64,000 bases of DNA from an uncultured Clostridia bacterium (GCA_947167965.1 CAMVJW010000004.1:62001-126000); one strand, 5' to 3'. Positions 10,753 through 21,309 are shown, numbered from the stretch's first letter. The notes: a model not told the origin generated them from the sequence alone. Translations and numbers: made by a program.

Positions 10753-13404
10753 ATGTTAGAAGGAAAATATAATCCAAAAGATTTTGAAGATGAATTATAT
10801 AAAGAATGGGAAGAAAAAGGATATTTTAAACCAAGTATGGATAAAGAAAAAGAACCATACTGTATTATGATGCCACCACCAAATGTAACAGGAAAACTTC
10901 ATATGGGACATGCTTTAGATGGAACAATTCAAGATATACTAATCAGATATAAAAGAATGAGAGGTTTTGACTGTTTGTGGCTTCCTGGAACTGATCATGC
11001 AGCTATTTCTACTGAAATGAAAGTTGTTCAAAAGTTAAAATCAGAAGGTAAAACAAAACAAGATATAGGAAGAGAAAAGTTTTTAGAGGAAACTTGGGAT
11101 TGGACACATAAATATGGTGGAATTATTCAAGAACAGCAACGCAAACTTGGATGTTCTTGTGACTGGTCAAGAAATAGATTTACAATGGATGAAGGATTGT
11201 CAGATGCTGTTTTAGAGCAATTTGTTTCTTTATATAATAAAGGATTAATATATAAGGGAACAAGAATGGTAAATTATTGTCCAAGTTGTAAAACAACAAT
11301 TTCAGATGCAGAAGTTGAATATAAAGAAGAACCATCACATTTATGGCATATTAGATATGAAATTGCAGGTGAGCCAGGAAAATATATAGAAGTTGCAACA
11401 ACAAGACCAGAAACAATGCTTGGAGATACTGCAGTTGCAGTTCATCCATCAGATGAAAGATATAGAAGTATAGTAGGAAAAAAATGTATTCTTCCTATAA
11501 TGAATAAAGAAATTCCAATTATAGCTGATGAATTTGTAGAAAAAGAATTTGGAACTGGATGTGTTAAGATTACACCAGCACATGATATGAATGACTATCA
11601 AGCAGGTTTAAGACATAACTTAGAAATTATTGAAGTATTTGATGAAAACTATAAAATGGGTGATTTAGTTCCAGAATTAAAAGGAATGGAATTAATTGAT
11701 GCAAGAAAAAGAATAGTAGAAATGCTTGAAAAATCTGGAAATCTTGTTAAAACAGAAGAGTATACTCATAATGTTGCAAAATGTGAAAGATGTAAATCTA
11801 CAATAGAACCAAAAGTTTCTATGCAATGGTTTGTTTCTATGAAAGATTTAGCAAAAAGAGCAGCAGATAGTGTAAGAGAAGATAAAACAAGATTTGTACC
11901 AAAAAGATATGAAAAACAATATTTTAACTGGTTAGATAATATTCAAGACTGGTGTATATCTCGTCAATTATGGTGGGGACACAGAATTCCAGCATATTAT
12001 TGTGAAGAATGTGGAGAAATAAATGTTGCAAAAACAGCACCTGAAAAATGCTCTAAATGTGGATCTAGCAATTTACATCAAGATGAAGATACATTAGACA
12101 CATGGTTTAGTTCAGCATTATGGCCATTTTCAACACTTGGTTGGCCAAATACAGAAAATGAAGATTATAAAAGATTTTATCCTACAAATGTTTTAGTTAC
12201 AGGTTTTGATATTATCACTTTCTGGGTATCAAGAATGATGACTCAAGGACTAGAATTTACAGATGTAGAGCCATTTAAAGATGTTTTAATTCATGGAATC
12301 ATTCGTGATAGCATAGGAAGAAAAATGTCTAAAACACTTGGAAATGGTGTAGATCCACTTGAAGTTATAGATAAATATGGTGCAGATGCCTTAAGATTTT
12401 CTGTAATATCAGGGACAACTATGGGAAATGACATAAAATATATGCCAGAAAAACTAGAACAAGCTTCAAACTTTGCAAATAAAATTTGGAATGCTGCAAA
12501 ATTTGTAATTATGAATTTAGCAGACAAAGAAGATATAATAAGTTTTGGTAAATCAATTAAAGATGAAAATACTGGACTTTACAAAAAAGAAATGTTAAAA
12601 ATAGAAGATAGATGGATTTTATCAAAACTAGATGACTTAATTAATACTGTTACAAAAAATATAGAAGACTATGATTTAGGAATTGCACTAGATAACATTT
12701 ATAATTTTATTTGGAATGAATTTTGTGATTGGTATATAGAAATTGTAAAATCTAGAATTTATAGCGAGAATAAAGAAGAAAAAATTCAAGTTAGTTTTGT
12801 CTTAAATTATGTATTTGGTGATTGCTTAAAACTATTACATCCATTTATGCCATTTATTACTTCAAAAATTTATAGCTCTTTGGTAAATTATGAGGATAAA
12901 GATTTAATGATATCTAATTGGCCTAAATCAAGAAAAAGAGTAGAATATGACAAAGATAATGACTTTATCGAAATTATTAAAAAAATAATTACTGAAGTAC
13001 GTAATGTAAGGGCAAAAATGAATATTCATCCAAGTAAAAAAACAAAATTAATATTTGTTACAAATGTACATGAAAAAGAAATTAAGCAATCTGAAATGTT
13101 TTTACAAAAATTAGCTTTTGGAAATAATGTAGAAATACATTCAGAAAAACCAGAAAATACAGATAAAACAATTACTATAGTAAGTGATAATATAGAATTA
13201 TATATGCCACAAGAAGGATTAATTGATTTAGAAGAAGAAGCTAAACGTAAAGAAAGAGAAATTGCAAAATTAAAAGCAGAAATTGAAAAATCAGAATCAA
13301 TTTTATCAAAACCTGGATTTGCTGAAAAAGCTCCAAAAGAAAGAGTAGAACAAGAAAGAGCTAATTTAGAAAAATTAAAAGGTATGTTATCAAAATTGGT
13401 ATAA
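10753..13404 (+). CDS. valS: Valyl-tRNA synthetase
   Basis: 883 residues, full length. A class I synthetase charging tRNA-Val, with editing of misactivated threonine. The HIGH motif reads HMGH at 50-53 and KMSK is at 524-527. Zinc-type cysteine pairs occur in YCPSCKTT, CERCKST, and YYCEECGE with KCSKCGSS. The CP1 editing region carries ATTRPETMLGDTAVAVHP. The last 70 residues form a Lys/Glu-rich helical arm (DLEEEAKRKEREIAKLKAEI), the tRNA-binding coiled coil typical of ValRS. It stands alone behind its own promoter. Confidence 0.97.
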   Translation: MLEGKYNPKDFEDELYKEWEEKGYFKPSMDKEKEPYCIMMPPPNVTGKLHMGHALDGTIQDILIRYKRMRGFDCLWLPGTDHAAISTEMKVVQKLKSEGKTKQDIGREKFLEETWDWTHKYGGIIQEQQRKLGCSCDWSRNRFTMDEGLSDAVLEQFVSLYNKGLIYKGTRMVNYCPSCKTTISDAEVEYKEEPSHLWHIRYEIAGEPGKYIEVATTRPETMLGDTAVAVHPSDERYRSIVGKKCILPIMNKEIPIIADEFVEKEFGTGCVKITPAHDMNDYQAGLRHNLEIIEVFDENYKMGDLVPELKGMELIDARKRIVEMLEKSGNLVKTEEYTHNVAKCERCKSTIEPKVSMQWFVSMKDLAKRAADSVREDKTRFVPKRYEKQYFNWLDNIQDWCISRQLWWGHRIPAYYCEECGEINVAKTAPEKCSKCGSSNLHQDEDTLDTWFSSALWPFSTLGWPNTENEDYKRFYPTNVLVTGFDIITFWVSRMMTQGLEFTDVEPFKDVLIHGIIRDSIGRKMSKTLGNGVDPLEVIDKYGADALRFSVISGTTMGNDIKYMPEKLEQASNFANKIWNAAKFVIMNLADKEDIISFGKSIKDENTGLYKKEMLKIEDRWILSKLDDLINTVTKNIEDYDLGIALDNIYNFIWNEFCDWYIEIVKSRIYSENKEEKIQVSFVLNYVFGDCLKLLHPFMPFITSKIYSSLVNYEDKDLMISNWPKSRKRVEYDKDNDFIEIIKKIITEVRNVRAKMNIHPSKKTKLIFVTNVHEKEIKQSEMFLQKLAFGNNVEIHSEKPENTDKTITIVSDNIELYMPQEGLIDLEEEAKRKEREIAKLKAEIEKSESILSKPGFAEKAPKERVEQERANLEKLKGMLSKLV

Positions 13405-13484
13405 CATATGTTAAAGTACTTTAAGTAAATAAATAATATTATAATTGATATTATTATTAAAATAAAAATGTGGAGTAATAATAT

Positions 13485-14357
13485 ATGACTAATAAAAAAA
13501 TTGGACTTTGTTTAGCAGGAGGAGGACTTCAAGGATATTCTCATATTGGAGTACTTAAAGCTTTAGAAGAATTAAATATAAATATTGAATACATTTCTGG
13601 TACAAGTACAGGAGGAGTTATTGCAAGCCTATATGCTTTAGGCTTTACTCCAGCTGAAATTGAGCAAATTTGTGAAGACCTTTATACAAAAATATTTAAA
13701 GTAAAAAAATCAATTTTCTTAAAAATGATAACAAATTTTACTTTTAAAAAACAAACTAAAATTAAAGGGTTAATTGATGGAAATCAAATAAGTGAATCTA
13801 TAAATAATTTAGCATATAACAAAAATATCAAATCAATCCAAGATATTACTATTAAATTAGCATTAGAAACTGTTGATACTAAAACAATGAAGGAATGTAT
13901 ATTTATTTCAGAAGATTTAGAAAAAATAACAGATAAAAGTTCTAATATAGAATATATTAATAATATTAGTTTGGGTGATGCTGCAAGAGCAAGTATGTCT
14001 TTTCCAGGAATAATTACTCCATTGGATTATAAACAATATAATTTTATTGATGGTGGAACGGTAAACAATTTACCAACAAAGATCTTAAAACAAATGGGAG
14101 CAGATTTTATTATATCTTCTTCTTTTAACTTAAATAAATATGAGCCATCTAATAATATGGAAGATATAATAACAAGAGCACTAGATATTTTTTCCTATGA
14201 AAGTGTACTAAATGGTAGGAATTTATCAGATATATCTATAGAGATATATAACAAAAATACTGGTTTAATTACTACAAAAAGTATAAGTAAAACCATAGAA
14301 AATGGGTATAATGAAACTATGGCACAAAAAGAAAAAATATTAAAAATGTGTAAATAA
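13485..14357 (+). CDS. Patatin-like phospholipase (RssA/YchK type)
   Basis: 290 residues. A serine lipase with a Ser-Asp dyad: the oxyanion loop LAGGGLQGYSH is at 10-20, the nucleophile S41 in GTSTGG, and the catalytic D189 in DGG. There is no signal peptide, so it acts in the cytoplasm or at the inner membrane face, probably on acyl lipids. It is 21 nt upstream of the flavoprotein gene and may share its transcript. The true substrate cannot be read from sequence. Confidence 0.9.
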   Translation: MTNKKIGLCLAGGGLQGYSHIGVLKALEELNINIEYISGTSTGGVIASLYALGFTPAEIEQICEDLYTKIFKVKKSIFLKMITNFTFKKQTKIKGLIDGNQISESINNLAYNKNIKSIQDITIKLALETVDTKTMKECIFISEDLEKITDKSSNIEYINNISLGDAARASMSFPGIITPLDYKQYNFIDGGTVNNLPTKILKQMGADFIISSSFNLNKYEPSNNMEDIITRALDIFSYESVLNGRNLSDISIEIYNKNTGLITTKSISKTIENGYNETMAQKEKILKMCK

Positions 14358-14378
14358 AAAAGTAGGGAACGATATAAA

Positions 14379-15239
14379 ATGATAGATGTTTTAATAATTG
14401 GCGCAGGGCCAGCAGGAATATCTGCTGGTATATATGCCAAAAGATCAAATTTAAATGTAACTATTATATATTATGGAGAATCTAATTTAGAAAAGGCACC
14501 TAAAATTGATAATTACTATGGATTTGAAGATGGAATATCAGGAGTAGATTTATATAAAAATGGAATAGAACAGGCAAAAAAAATAGGAATAGATGTTTTA
14601 AATGAAGAAGTTCTTCATATTGAGTTAAATGATAATTGCTTTGAAATAACAACTAATATTTCATCTTACAAATCAAAATCTGTAATTATTGCATCTGGTA
14701 ATAAAAAATTAAAGCCTGATATTGACGGTATTAAGGATTTCGAAGGTAAAGGGATTAGCTATTGTGCAATATGTGATGGCTTTTTTTACAAAAATAAAAA
14801 TATCGCTATTATTGGTGACGGAAGATTTGCAATAAATGAAGCAGATTATTTAAAAAATATAGTAAATAGTATTACTATATTATCAAATGGTAAAACAATT
14901 AATTCAGACTGTAATTATAATGTAAATAATAAAAAAATAAAGAAAGTTACTGGTGAGAATACAGTAAATAAAGTAGTCTTTGATGATGATACTTTTTTAT
15001 CAATAGATGGAATTTTTATTGCACTTGGAGAAGCTGGAGGAGTGGATTTTGCAAAAAGCCTAGGTGTAATTACTAATAATGATAATATTATTGTTAATGA
15101 TAAAATGGAAACAAATATTAAAGGATTATATTCTTGTGGAAATACAACTGGTGGGTTGCTTCAAATATGTAAAGCTGTTTATGAAGGTGCTGTTGCTGGA
15201 ATTTCTGCAGCAAATTTTGTAAAAAAGAATAATTCTTAA
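14379..15239 (+). CDS. Thioredoxin-reductase-like FAD oxidoreductase
   Basis: 286 residues, slightly short for TrxB. The FAD-binding GAGPAGISAGIYA is at 8-20, the redox pair C129-x-x-C132 in CAICDG, and the C-terminal FAD motif near YSCGNTTGG. The second nucleotide site is altered: the usual GGGDSA-type motif reads GDGRFAINEA, and the basic HRRxxxR NADPH signature after the next strand is missing (TILSNGKTIN). Ferredoxin-dependent flavin thioredoxin reductases without an NADPH site are known in Clostridium, so the electron donor may not be NADPH here. No thioredoxin gene is adjacent. Confidence 0.85.
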   Translation: MIDVLIIGAGPAGISAGIYAKRSNLNVTIIYYGESNLEKAPKIDNYYGFEDGISGVDLYKNGIEQAKKIGIDVLNEEVLHIELNDNCFEITTNISSYKSKSVIIASGNKKLKPDIDGIKDFEGKGISYCAICDGFFYKNKNIAIIGDGRFAINEADYLKNIVNSITILSNGKTINSDCNYNVNNKKIKKVTGENTVNKVVFDDDTFLSIDGIFIALGEAGGVDFAKSLGVITNNDNIIVNDKMETNIKGLYSCGNTTGGLLQICKAVYEGAVAGISAANFVKKNNS

Positions 15240-15274
15240 ATTCATAATTGTAATATTAGCAAACTTTTAATAAC

Positions 15275-15303
15275 TAGACTTTGATTTTTATTTATGTTAT
15301 AAT
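15275..15303 (+). promoter_or_regulatory. Promoter of rho with extended -10
   Basis: TAGACT (15275-15280), 17-bp spacer, TATAAT (15298-15303) preceded by TGT, which gives an extended -10. It leaves a leader of about 60 nt before rho. Confidence 0.7.
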
Positions 15304-15369
15304 ACAAATCAATATTTTAATTCTAAAAAAATCCCAATATTAATTATATGTAAAGGAGTAGCTATAAAT

Positions 15370-16761
15370 ATGTATGAGCTTGAACATTTAACTTTATTAG
15401 AGTTAAAGAAATTAGCAAAGGAAAATAATATTAGAAATATATCAAAATTAAAAAAAGAAGAAATAATAGAAGTATTAAAAAGTATTAAAAATTCGAATTT
15501 TATAGATGATGAAAACTATACAGATGATAATTACTTTGAAGAAGATACAGATGAAGAAGAAGAAACAAAAAAATCAAGATATGATACACCAGACAACGAA
15601 GTTGAAGAACTAGAAGAATCATCAGTTGCATATCAAGTAAATAATGAAGAAGATGAAATTATAGAAGGAATTCTAGAAGTATTACCTGAAGGATACGGGT
15701 TTTTAAGAGGAGATAATTATTTATCAAGCCCAAAAGATGTATATATATCACCTGTTCAAATAAGAAGATTTAAATTAACAACAGGAGATTTAGTAAAAGG
15801 GATTTCTAGATTTAAAGAAGGAGAAAAATTTCCATCTTTAATATTTGTTGGAGAAGTAAATGGTGAGCATCCAGAAAAAGCAATTAAAAGAAAAAGATTT
15901 GAAGAATTAACACCAATTTATCCAGATCAAAGATTAAAATTGGAAACTGTCCAAACAAATATTGCAACAAGAATGATTGATATTATTTCACCTATTGGTA
16001 AAGGCCAAAGAGGATTAATAGTAGCACAACCAAAAGCAGGAAAAACAACATTACTAAAAGAAATAGCAAATAGTATAACAACTAATAATCCTGAATGTGA
16101 ATTAATAATGCTTCTTATAGATGAAAGACCAGAAGAAGTAACAGATATGCAGCGTTCTATAAAAGGACAAGTAATATATTCAACATTTGACGAATTACCT
16201 GAACATCATGCAAAAGTTGCTGAGATGGTTATTGAACGTGCAAAAAGGTTAGTAGAACAAGGAAAAGATGTTGTAGTATTACTAGATAGTATAACAAGAC
16301 TAGCTCGAGCATATAATTTAGTGGTTCCTGCATCAGGAAGAACTCTATCTGGTGGTATTGATCCAGCATCATTACATAAGCCAAAAAAATTCTTTGGAGC
16401 TGCAAGAAACATTGAATTTGGAGGAAGTTTAACAATTTTAGCAACAGCATTAACAGAAACAGGAAGCAGAATGGATGATGTTATATTTGAAGAATTTAAA
16501 GGAACAGGAAATATGGAAATACTATTAGATAGAAGTTTAGCAGAAAAACGTATTTTCCCTGCAATAGATATTAACAGATCAAATACAAGACGAGAAGATT
16601 TATTATTAAACAAATCTGAACTAGAAGCAGTAGGTGTAATAAGAAAAATTTTGGGGAAATTGCCTTCTGCAGAAAGTACAGAACAAATTATAAAACTAAT
16701 GAAAACAACCAAAAATAATGAAGAATTTTTAGCAAAATTATCAAAAACTATTAATAAATGA
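15370..16761 (+). CDS. rho: Transcription termination factor Rho
   Basis: 463 residues. A hexameric RNA helicase that ends transcription. Order of parts: a helical Rho-N domain (residues 1-40), an acidic low-complexity linker (about 45-97), the cold-shock RNA-binding domain ([15 protein letters not shown] at 100-114, [12 protein letters not shown]), and the RecA-type ATPase with Walker A QPKAGKTT near 220-227, [15 protein letters not shown], Walker [17 protein letters not shown], the Q loop SGRTLSGG and the Arg-containing C-terminal loops. The acidic linker is a lineage-specific insertion and is not conserved in E. coli Rho. Confidence 0.96.
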   Translation: MYELEHLTLLELKKLAKENNIRNISKLKKEEIIEVLKSIKNSNFIDDENYTDDNYFEEDTDEEEETKKSRYDTPDNEVEELEESSVAYQVNNEEDEIIEGILEVLPEGYGFLRGDNYLSSPKDVYISPVQIRRFKLTTGDLVKGISRFKEGEKFPSLIFVGEVNGEHPEKAIKRKRFEELTPIYPDQRLKLETVQTNIATRMIDIISPIGKGQRGLIVAQPKAGKTTLLKEIANSITTNNPECELIMLLIDERPEEVTDMQRSIKGQVIYSTFDELPEHHAKVAEMVIERAKRLVEQGKDVVVLLDSITRLARAYNLVVPASGRTLSGGIDPASLHKPKKFFGAARNIEFGGSLTILATALTETGSRMDDVIFEEFKGTGNMEILLDRSLAEKRIFPAIDINRSNTRREDLLLNKSELEAVGVIRKILGKLPSAESTEQIIKLMKTTKNNEEFLAKLSKTINK

Positions 16762-16828
16762 ACTATTTTTTAAAAATAATTAAAGTATTTTAATATGCTA
16801 ATATATGTGCCAAAGGGGATATAATAAA

Positions 16829-17674
16829 ATGATAAATATTCTACTATGTGGAAATAACAAAGTATTTGATGGAATGTTAACAGAGCTAATATCTATAACT
16901 AATAAAACTAAAGAACCAGTTAATTGTATTATATTTACAGCAGAACTAACTAGAATAAAAAAGGAATATCAGCCATTAAGCCAGCAAGAAGCAGATTTTT
17001 TAGATGAAGTAGTAAAATCGAAAAATCCAGAGTCAAAAGTAAAACTAGTTGATGTAACTGGGCTTTATGAGGAAGAGTTTATGAAAAGTCCAAATGAGAG
17101 TGCATATTGTACTCCATACACACTACTAAGACTTTTAGCGGATAAGGTTGAGAACATTCCCGATAAGCTTTTATATTTAGATATAGATATGATGCTTGCT
17201 GATGATATATCTAAACTTTATAATATTGATGTAGAAGATTATGAATATGCAGCTGTTAAAGAAAAATATGGAAGTAAACTTATTAGACCAGATTATATAA
17301 ATGCTGGAATGCTATTATTAAATTTAAGAATGATAAAAGAAACGGGCTTACTTGAAAAAGCAAGAGAGAAAATTAAAACAAAGAAAATGCTCTTTGCTGA
17401 TCAAGATGCTGTGTATTGGTCAACTACAAAAAAGAAAATTTTGCATAGAAGATTTAATGAACAATCAAAATTTAATAGGAATGATACTGTAGTATGTCAT
17501 TTTTGTAAAAGATTAATGTTTAGACCATACCCACATATAACAAATTTTAAACAGTGGAATATTGAAAAAGTACATAGCGAATTTAAGTGTTTTAGATTTG
17601 ATGAAGATTTAGATGAATACTTAGAACTAAAAAACAAATTTGAAAAATCAAAAGAATTAAAAGGGGTTAAATAA
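16829..17674 (+). CDS. Family 8 glycosyltransferase
   Basis: 281 residues. GT-A-fold retaining transferase that uses a nucleotide sugar with Mn2+; the DxD motif is in LLYLDIDMMLADD. INAGMLLLNLRMI and the later ADQDAVYW and CHFC...RPY segments fit GT8. The start at 16829 follows AAAGGGG by 10 nt; the ATG at 16805 lies before the ribosome site and is rejected. It is 2 nt upstream of a second GT8 gene, so both probably act in one glycolipid or glycan pathway at the envelope. The sugar and acceptor are unknown. Confidence 0.88.
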   Translation: MINILLCGNNKVFDGMLTELISITNKTKEPVNCIIFTAELTRIKKEYQPLSQQEADFLDEVVKSKNPESKVKLVDVTGLYEEEFMKSPNESAYCTPYTLLRLLADKVENIPDKLLYLDIDMMLADDISKLYNIDVEDYEYAAVKEKYGSKLIRPDYINAGMLLLNLRMIKETGLLEKAREKIKTKKMLFADQDAVYWSTTKKKILHRRFNEQSKFNRNDTVVCHFCKRLMFRPYPHITNFKQWNIEKVHSEFKCFRFDEDLDEYLELKNKFEKSKELKGVK

Positions 17675-17676
17675 AT

Positions 17677-19521
17677 ATGGATACAAACAAACAAGAGATA
17701 CCTGTATTTTTTGCTTTAAATGATAAATATATTCCATTTTTAGCAGTTACACTAAGATCAATTATAGATAATTCTTCAGAAAACTATTTTTATAATTTAA
17801 GGATTTTATATACTGATATTTCTAAAGAAAACATAAACAGAATATCTAAATTAGCTACAAACAATGTTAAAATCGAGTTTGTTAATTTAAATTATTATAT
17901 AGATAGAATAAAAGACAAACTATATACAAGAGATTATTATTCTAAAGATACATATTTTAGACTATTTTTACCTAATTTATATCCTGAATATGATAAGGTT
18001 TTATATTTAGATTGTGACATAGTTGTTTTAGATGATATAGCAAAACTATATAATACAAATATAAAAAATGCTTTAGTAGGAGCAATTACAGAAGAAACTG
18101 CAATATACACACAAGAGGTAAAAAACTACGCTGAACGTGTTATAGGAGTTAGTGATTCTAAGCATTATTTTAATGCAGGTGTTCTTTTAATGAATTTAAA
18201 AGAATTAAGAGAATTTGGTTTACAAGAAAAGTTTTTATATTTACTTGAAAAAACAATTTATTCTGTTGCTCAAGATCAAGATTATTTAAATAGAATGTGT
18301 AAGGGTAGAGTAAAATATATTAGTCAAATGTGGAATAAATCTCCTGCACCTATAAAAAATGTGAATATTAATAAAGTAAAACTAATTCATTATACTTTAG
18401 CACGTAAGCCTTGGCTTAAAGATGCTGTTTTATATAGTGAATACTTTTGGAAATATGCTAAAAGAACAGATTTTTATGAGGAAATCTTAGAAATTAAGAA
18501 AAACTATACTCAAGAGCAATTAAAAGAGGATGAAGAAAAAACTAAAAAGCTTTTTGAGTTAGCAGAATTTGAAACACAATGTGTTGGATATGACAAAAAA
18601 CCAAGAAGATATAGTAATATTAAAAATACATTATTAAGCTTAAGAAAGAAAAATACCTTAATAAAACAATCTGAAGATAGACTTGCAATATTAGATGAGA
18701 TTGCTAGACTTGAAAAAGAAGGAAGATTTGATGTTGATCCTGAAAAAGATCCTCCAACAATTCCTATTATGCCTGGAGAAGTTGATTACTTAAATGAAAA
18801 ACTTACAAGTAAATTAAATACAATGGTTGCAAATACTTTAGGTTTAGTATTTTTAAAAGATATTCTTAGAAAAAATCAACTTCTTATAAAAGAAATTAAT
18901 GGTTTAGAGAATCTTGATAATCTTATAACTGGTGCAATTATTACATCAAATCACTTTAATCCTTTTGAAGTATTTGCTGTTGAAGTAGCATTTAGATCAT
19001 CAAACAAAAAGAAAAAAACATTTTATAAAGTAATAAGAGAAGGAAATTATACTAATTATCCTGGTTTTTATGGATATTTATTTAGAAATAGTAATACATT
19101 ACCTTTAGCAGCTTCTCCAAAAGCTATGGAGGAATTTGTTAAAGCAGTTGAAAAAATCTTAGCAGATAAAGAATACATACTTATGTATCCAGAACAGAGT
19201 TTGTGGTGGAATTATAAAAAACCAAGACCACTTAAAAATGGTGCGTTTAAACTTGCATCTAGAAACAATGTACCAATTGTTCCAATGTTTATAACTATGA
19301 AAAATAGCGATATAATAGGTGATGATGGTTTTCCAATTCTAGAATATTACATAAATATTAACAAACCAATATATCCTGATGAGAACCTTTCAGTTAAAGA
19401 AAATACTGAAATGATGAAACAAAAGAATTATGAAATTTGGAAAAACATATATGAGAATTTCTACAATATTCCTTTAGAATATACAACAGTTAAAAAAGAA
19501 AGCAAGGAAGAACAAAATTAA
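17677..19521 (+). CDS. Bifunctional GT8 glycosyltransferase / PlsC-like acyltransferase fusion
   Basis: 614 residues in two enzymatic halves. Residues 8-265 are a GT8 domain with DxD at D112/D114 (LYLDCDIVVLDD) and FNAGVLLMNLKEL. Residues 270-360 form a charged linker. Residues about 375-600 are a lysophospholipid acyltransferase-like domain: the NHx4D block reads NHFNPFE (H426, E431, so Asp is replaced by Glu), and YPEQS at 504-508 is block III. No membrane span is obvious. The pairing suggests a glycolipid that is both glycosylated and acylated, perhaps a lipoteichoic-acid-type anchor given the dlt genes downstream; that link is inference. Its stop overlaps the next start. Confidence 0.85.
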   Translation: MDTNKQEIPVFFALNDKYIPFLAVTLRSIIDNSSENYFYNLRILYTDISKENINRISKLATNNVKIEFVNLNYYIDRIKDKLYTRDYYSKDTYFRLFLPNLYPEYDKVLYLDCDIVVLDDIAKLYNTNIKNALVGAITEETAIYTQEVKNYAERVIGVSDSKHYFNAGVLLMNLKELREFGLQEKFLYLLEKTIYSVAQDQDYLNRMCKGRVKYISQMWNKSPAPIKNVNINKVKLIHYTLARKPWLKDAVLYSEYFWKYAKRTDFYEEILEIKKNYTQEQLKEDEEKTKKLFELAEFETQCVGYDKKPRRYSNIKNTLLSLRKKNTLIKQSEDRLAILDEIARLEKEGRFDVDPEKDPPTIPIMPGEVDYLNEKLTSKLNTMVANTLGLVFLKDILRKNQLLIKEINGLENLDNLITGAIITSNHFNPFEVFAVEVAFRSSNKKKKTFYKVIREGNYTNYPGFYGYLFRNSNTLPLAASPKAMEEFVKAVEKILADKEYILMYPEQSLWWNYKKPRPLKNGAFKLASRNNVPIVPMFITMKNSDIIGDDGFPILEYYININKPIYPDENLSVKENTEMMKQKNYEIWKNIYENFYNIPLEYTTVKKESKEEQN

Positions 19522-20294
19522 TGAAAGATGATAACCAAATTATTTACTACAAAAATGAATTAGAAGATGATTTTGCAACAATGGAAAACATAAAGATAGT
19601 AAATGTTGATGAAAATTATAAATATATTCATAAAAGCCCAATTTGGAACATTGCATCCATTGTTACACAAAACATATTAAGTATGCCTATTAAGTATTTA
19701 TATGCTAAAATCAAATTTAATATAAAATTCATAGGGAAAGAAAAGCTAAAAAAAGAAAAGAAAAATGGATATTTTATATATGCAAATCATACTCAAATAT
19801 TTGCTGACACTTTTATTCCAAGTTTAGCAAATTTTCCTAAAAGAAATTTTTTTATTGTTGACCCAGCAAATATATCTATGCCAGGATTAAAGCTATTAGT
19901 TAGACTACTTGGAGCTTATCCGCTTCCAGCTGACTTAAAAGCATATAAGAATTTTTTGAATGCAATAAAAAAAACAATAGAAAATAAGCATAGTATAACA
20001 ATATATCCGGAAGCTCGTATATGGCCATATTATACGAAAATAAGAAACTTTAAATCAGTTTCTTTTAAATATCCGGTAGAACTAAAGGCTAAGGCTTTTT
20101 GCATAACAAATACATATCATAAAAGAAAAAATGGGAAAGTAAGGATTATATCTTATATAGATGGACCATTTGTTGCAGATTCTAATTTATCAAAAAAAGA
20201 AGCTCAAGAAGATTTAAGAAATAGAATATATAACCAAATGGTAGAAAGAAGCAAAAGCTCGGATTTCGAAAAAATAAAATATATAAAGGAATAA
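19521..20294 (+). CDS. PlsC-like 1-acyl-glycerol-phosphate acyltransferase family protein
   Basis: 257 residues. The active-site block is YANHTQIFAD with H90 and D96, five residues between them instead of the usual four; block III is IYPEARIWP. An amphipathic segment (IWNIASIVTQNILSMPIKYL) near 41-60 may sit on the membrane. Its ATG shares the final A of the upstream TAA (TAATG), so translation is coupled to the GT8-acyltransferase fusion. Two acyltransferase domains made from one transcript suggests sequential acylation of one lipid. Confidence 0.82.
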   Translation: MKDDNQIIYYKNELEDDFATMENIKIVNVDENYKYIHKSPIWNIASIVTQNILSMPIKYLYAKIKFNIKFIGKEKLKKEKKNGYFIYANHTQIFADTFIPSLANFPKRNFFIVDPANISMPGLKLLVRLLGAYPLPADLKAYKNFLNAIKKTIENKHSITIYPEARIWPYYTKIRNFKSVSFKYPVELKAKAFCITNTYHKRKNGKVRIISYIDGPFVADSNLSKKEAQEDLRNRIYNQMVERSKSSDFEKIKYIKE

Positions 20295-20331
20295 CAGATT
20301 ATCCAGAATAATTATTTTAAGGAGGTAGATT

Positions 20332-21309
20332 ATGAGTAAAATTAGAATAGGAATTAATGGATATGGAAATTTAGGAAAAGGTGTTGAAAAGAATATTAGT
20401 AAATATGAAGATTTAGAATTAGTAGCAATATTTACAAGAAGAGATCCAGAATCATTAAAAGTATTATCAAATACCCCAGTTGTAAATATTAAAGATATAG
20501 AAAATTGGAAAGACAAGATAGATGTAATGATTATGTGTGGTGGATCTGCAACAGATTTACCAAAACAAGTTCCTGAAATGTCTAAAATGTTTAATACAAT
20601 AGACAGTTTTGATACACATGCAAAAATACCTGAATATTTTAAAACAGTTAATGAAAATGCTGTAAATAGTAATAAAACTTCAATTATATCAATTGGATGG
20701 GATCCTGGAATGTTCTCACTTCTAAGATTATATGATAATTGTATTTTACCAGAAGGAAAAACATATACTTTCTGGGGAAAGGGTGTTAGCCAAGGACATT
20801 CTGATGCAATAAGACGAATTGATGGTGTTAAAAATGCAATTCAATATACAATACCAATTGATGAAGCTATAAATAGAGTAAGAAATGGCGAAAATCCAGA
20901 ATTAACAACAGGTGAAAAGCACTTAAGAGAATGTTTTGTTGTAGCTGAAGAAAATGCAGATAAAACCAGAATTGAAAAAGAAATAAAAACTATGCCAAAT
21001 TATTTTGATGAATATCATACAGAAGTTCATTTTATTACAGAAGAAAAGTTAAAATTATCTCATAGTAAAATGCCTCATGGTGGATTTGTAATTCATAGTG
21101 GAAAAACAGGAGAAAATAATCATATTATAGAATACTCTTTAAAATTAGATTCTAATCCAGAATTTACATCATCAGTTTTATTAACATTTGCAAGAGCTGC
21201 ATATAAGATGAATAAAATGGGTCAAGTTGGCGCAAAAACTATATTTGATATTCCACCTATAATGCTTTCTAATAAAACATCAGAAGAGATTATTAAACAA
21301 CTATTATAG
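20332..21309 (+). CDS. ddh: Meso-diaminopimelate D-dehydrogenase
   Basis: 325 residues. It makes meso-DAP from tetrahydrodipicolinate in one NADPH-dependent amination, feeding lysine and peptidoglycan. The Rossmann motif INGYGNLGKGVE is at 8-19 and the substrate region reads SIGWDPGMFSLLRLY, with GKGVSQGHSDAIRRIDGV and MPHGGFVIHSG later; all are family landmarks. GGAGG lies just before the ATG. It sits between the acyltransferase and dltA genes, in an envelope-building block. Confidence 0.93.
   Translation: MSKIRIGINGYGNLGKGVEKNISKYEDLELVAIFTRRDPESLKVLSNTPVVNIKDIENWKDKIDVMIMCGGSATDLPKQVPEMSKMFNTIDSFDTHAKIPEYFKTVNENAVNSNKTSIISIGWDPGMFSLLRLYDNCILPEGKTYTFWGKGVSQGHSDAIRRIDGVKNAIQYTIPIDEAINRVRNGENPELTTGEKHLRECFVVAEENADKTRIEKEIKTMPNYFDEYHTEVHFITEEKLKLSHSKMPHGGFVIHSGKTGENNHIIEYSLKLDSNPEFTSSVLLTFARAAYKMNKMGQVGAKTIFDIPPIMLSNKTSEEIIKQLL

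Noticed and set aside
16206..16712. 168-codon - strand open frame
   Set aside because: It is the shadow of the rho ATPase domain; no ribosome site and odd composition.
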